A stretch of DNA of 64,000 nt from Theodoxus fluviatilis (taxonomy: Eukaryota; Mollusca; Gastropoda; Cycloneritida; Neritidae), in contig JAWQFJ010028303.1 in NCBI GenBank assembly GCA_034096865.1, positions 1 through 64,000 on the forward strand, in the 5' to 3' direction. This document shows, in pieces, positions 23,340 through 64,000 of the stretch; position 1 is the first letter of the stretch; every line of letters begins with the position of its first letter. A model generated the notes under the pieces. The model made no database searches and had not been told where the DNA came from. It saw only the letters and a program-made list of their open reading frames with translations. A program made the translations under genes and the position numbers.

Positions 23340-24375
23340 GTAACGCTTTTCCCTCCCTTTTGTCAGTCTGAGAAACTTCCTTACTGGCTTAAAAAACGAG
23401 TGTGAATACATAAACTTAAGTAAACACTCTGAGTATTGATATAGAAAATGACAAATGTCACCAAAGACCGGCTGAACAGCGAATGCAATGAGCACTGTAG
23501 GAGTGCAACAGGCAAGAGAAATTGCTGGGGGAAAAGAGGTGAATATTGGCCCAGCAGTGTACATCCATCACAAGTTGAGCATGACAATACCGTGTGTGAA
23601 GTGTATTGGTGTGTGCACAAGAAATAAAAAGGAACACAAATGCATCATCAACAAATAATGTCATAGAGGAAAATATTGCAACTGAAGCAAATGCTCTATT
23701 TCTAAAATGCAATAATGCACCACCAACAACAACCCTGTATGCGACACGTAGACGTGCAGTCAGCGAATGCCCAAAGTGGCACAACCAGCATGCCATATTT
23801 CTGGTTCCAGCACCAGACCCCATTCTTCGCACTCCCTCTCACAGAAAGCTATGACCACAGCAGCAGTGATGTCTCATGATCATACAAACTGTCACGGTTA
23901 CCTCTTTCAAAAGTGACTCGTGTTTGCGATTTGGTTTCCAAGACATGTGGGCAACAAGGCAGGCAGGTGGGCAGGCAGGTCAGCACAGCGCCAACTGCAG
24001 TCCAGGCGCGAGTTCGAGACAGAGACGTGATGTTACGCAATCCAAATCTGGTCGTTCGGGATTACGTTTTGCCGCTATCGTTCACAAAGTTCGGGCTCCG
24101 TGAGCGAGCGATTTGCGAGCGCCTTGCTCACGTGCCGCTCCGTGGCGGGTACCCTGAACGCGGCCCAGGCCTGCACGCCCTGGACAGGAAAGCAGGCAAG
24201 CAGTCAGACCGACTTCCTAACATTGCAACGGAAGAAGACGGGACTGGAATGTGTCCAACAATAACATTCCATCCATAATCTCATTGGTATGCTGCAAATA
24301 CAGTGGAGGTTTGAAAATAGTTTTTGCCCTATCATCTGTCAAAGACAAATAACCATTGCATTTGTAATGTGCTGG

Positions 24376-24430
<55 letters not shown>

Positions 24431-25102
24431 ACAGAGGTATGATTTGCAACACAACGCATTGATCAGTGCTCCCTGCTCCAATACGGGTGCCAGCCTCGGC
24501 AGTGGGGGTCAGACAGTAACTATGGACAGATCGGCACACACCTAGTCATCATCTGGCACCATCCAGGGCTGTTATTAGGACCCGAACAAATGTGCTGAGC
24601 GTAAAAAAAGGCCAGATAGTGTACAATCAGAACAAAGGCTCTGCTAAACTGACTAGAAATCACACTCCATTCATTCCACATCAATACACAAGTCTGTCTG
24701 TCTGAAAGTCATTCTGAACCAACACAACCGATTCCATAGCAGGGTCAGTGTATCGAGGTACACCAAACACGTGCTTCCAACATTGCAAATGAGTGAAAGA
24801 TTTATGTCTTAACGACACCATAATAGCTGATGATTAACAGAATTCCAAGACTCATTTTTTCTGAAAAAGTTGAAGTCCTTGAATGACAACGGCCTCCTGC
24901 GAGCCAGGGTCACTGCCTGGAGAGATGGGCGGGGAGGACAGAGTGCCACAGCGGGATGAAATGAGGGCGATTGGTCAGAATGCTGTGACAGAAAACAGGG
25001 AGCAGCGGCCCCTGGTGAGGAGCGGGGGCGGCTGGCCGACACGGTGCAGAGCTGTGTGCAGGGGAGTTGCAGGACGGGAGAAGTCCCCGCACTGCCCTGA
25101 GG
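23340..25102. other. 3' flank/3' UTR of the minus-strand PLEKHH-like gene
   Basis: Sequence downstream (minus direction) of the stop codon at 25105-25103. It should contain the 3' UTR. I could not find a clear AATAAA on the minus strand within the first kilobase, so the transcript end is not placed. It contains only a GT microsatellite at 24379-24427 and no recognisable gene. Confidence 0.4.
24379..24427. repeat. (GT)n microsatellite
   Basis: An uninterrupted GT run of about 48 bp. Confidence 0.95.
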
Positions 25103-63667
<38,565 letters not shown>

Positions 63668-63794
63668 CTGCAACACCACAAAAGCAACTTTTACGTCTGC
63701 ACTCTGCAAGGTCATGACTGAAGCTCTACCCATCAAGCGATTTCCAAGGGAGCATAAGGTCATGCAATATTGGACTCCACAACAATGGTTTGAC

Positions 63795-64000
63795 TGTCAC
63801 AAGTCTCCTGCAAACCAGTACTGAACCACAAATCTCCTGCAAACCAGTACTGAACCACAAATCTCCTGCAAACCAGTACTGAACCACAAGTCTCCTGCAA
63901 ACCAGTACTGAACCACCACACAGCCTCTCTCCTGCAAACCAGTACTGAACCACCACACAGCCTCTCCCCTGCAAACCAGTACTGAACCACAAGTCTCCTG
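63795..64000. repeat. 29-bp minisatellite, about 7 copies, cut by window end
   Basis: Unit CTCCTGCAAACCAGTACTGA plus ACCACAAAT. Two copies carry the longer ACCACCACACAGCCTCT linker. It lies in the intron upstream of exon 1 and runs off the window. Confidence 0.93.

Overview
This is animal genomic DNA, not prokaryotic. The coding evidence is an intron-rich metazoan gene with consistent GT-AG splice sites. Around it lie a DIRS-type tyrosine-recombinase retrotransposon, a Penelope-like element remnant, a tRNA-derived SINE head, several inverted-repeat (MITE or foldback) elements and an extreme load of micro- and minisatellites. That mixture would fit a marine invertebrate such as a mollusc, but no species can be named from the sequence. 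By my tally about half of the window (roughly 31 kb) is tandem repeat. Nearly all very long open frames are artefacts of repeats.

The only host gene I can support runs on the minus strand from 63667 down to 25103. It is the 3' part of a PLEKHH1/PLEKHH2 (MAX-1) family gene. Twelve exons (63555-63667, 58565-58735, 51636-51856, 50051-50228, 46195-46350, 44707-44807, 41346-41487, 40789-40904, 39466-39595, 32891-32962, 32138-32290, 25103-25189) join in phase without a stop. They give about 545 residues covering most of a MyTH4 domain and a complete FERM domain, ending at TGA 25105-25103. The N-terminal part (coiled coil and PH domains in this family) must lie beyond 64000. The coding sequence is 1.6 kb spread over 38.6 kb, because the introns are filled by arrays and one transposon.

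Layout. 1-8700: microsatellites, a 43-bp minisatellite, a repeated roughly 0.4-kb dispersed element with an embedded SINE head, a Penelope-like 3' remnant and a coiled-coil retroelement ORF1 relic. 8885-14480: a foldback element flanked by 26-bp and 44-bp arrays, a second inverted repeat, a 58-bp array, and a 21-bp array split by a MITE with a clean target-site duplication. 15200-23300: eight further minisatellites. 23300-25102: 3' flank of the host gene. 25103-63667: the PLEKHH gene. Its intron between exons 11 and 12 holds a 5.7-kb 39/37-bp array. Its intron between exons 9 and 10 holds a 5.6-kb DIRS element (33450-39060) in antisense orientation. Its other introns hold 28-, 45-, 49-, 51-, 25-, 48- and 24/31-bp arrays.

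The most unusual pattern is where the arrays sit. Eight of the eleven 5' splice sites in the window have a tandem array starting within about 40 bp downstream. In two cases (exons 2 and 4) the repeat unit is itself a copy of the exon-intron junction. In the exon 4 array about 17 units keep a perfect CAG|GTGAGT donor. I see no matching enrichment at 3' splice sites.
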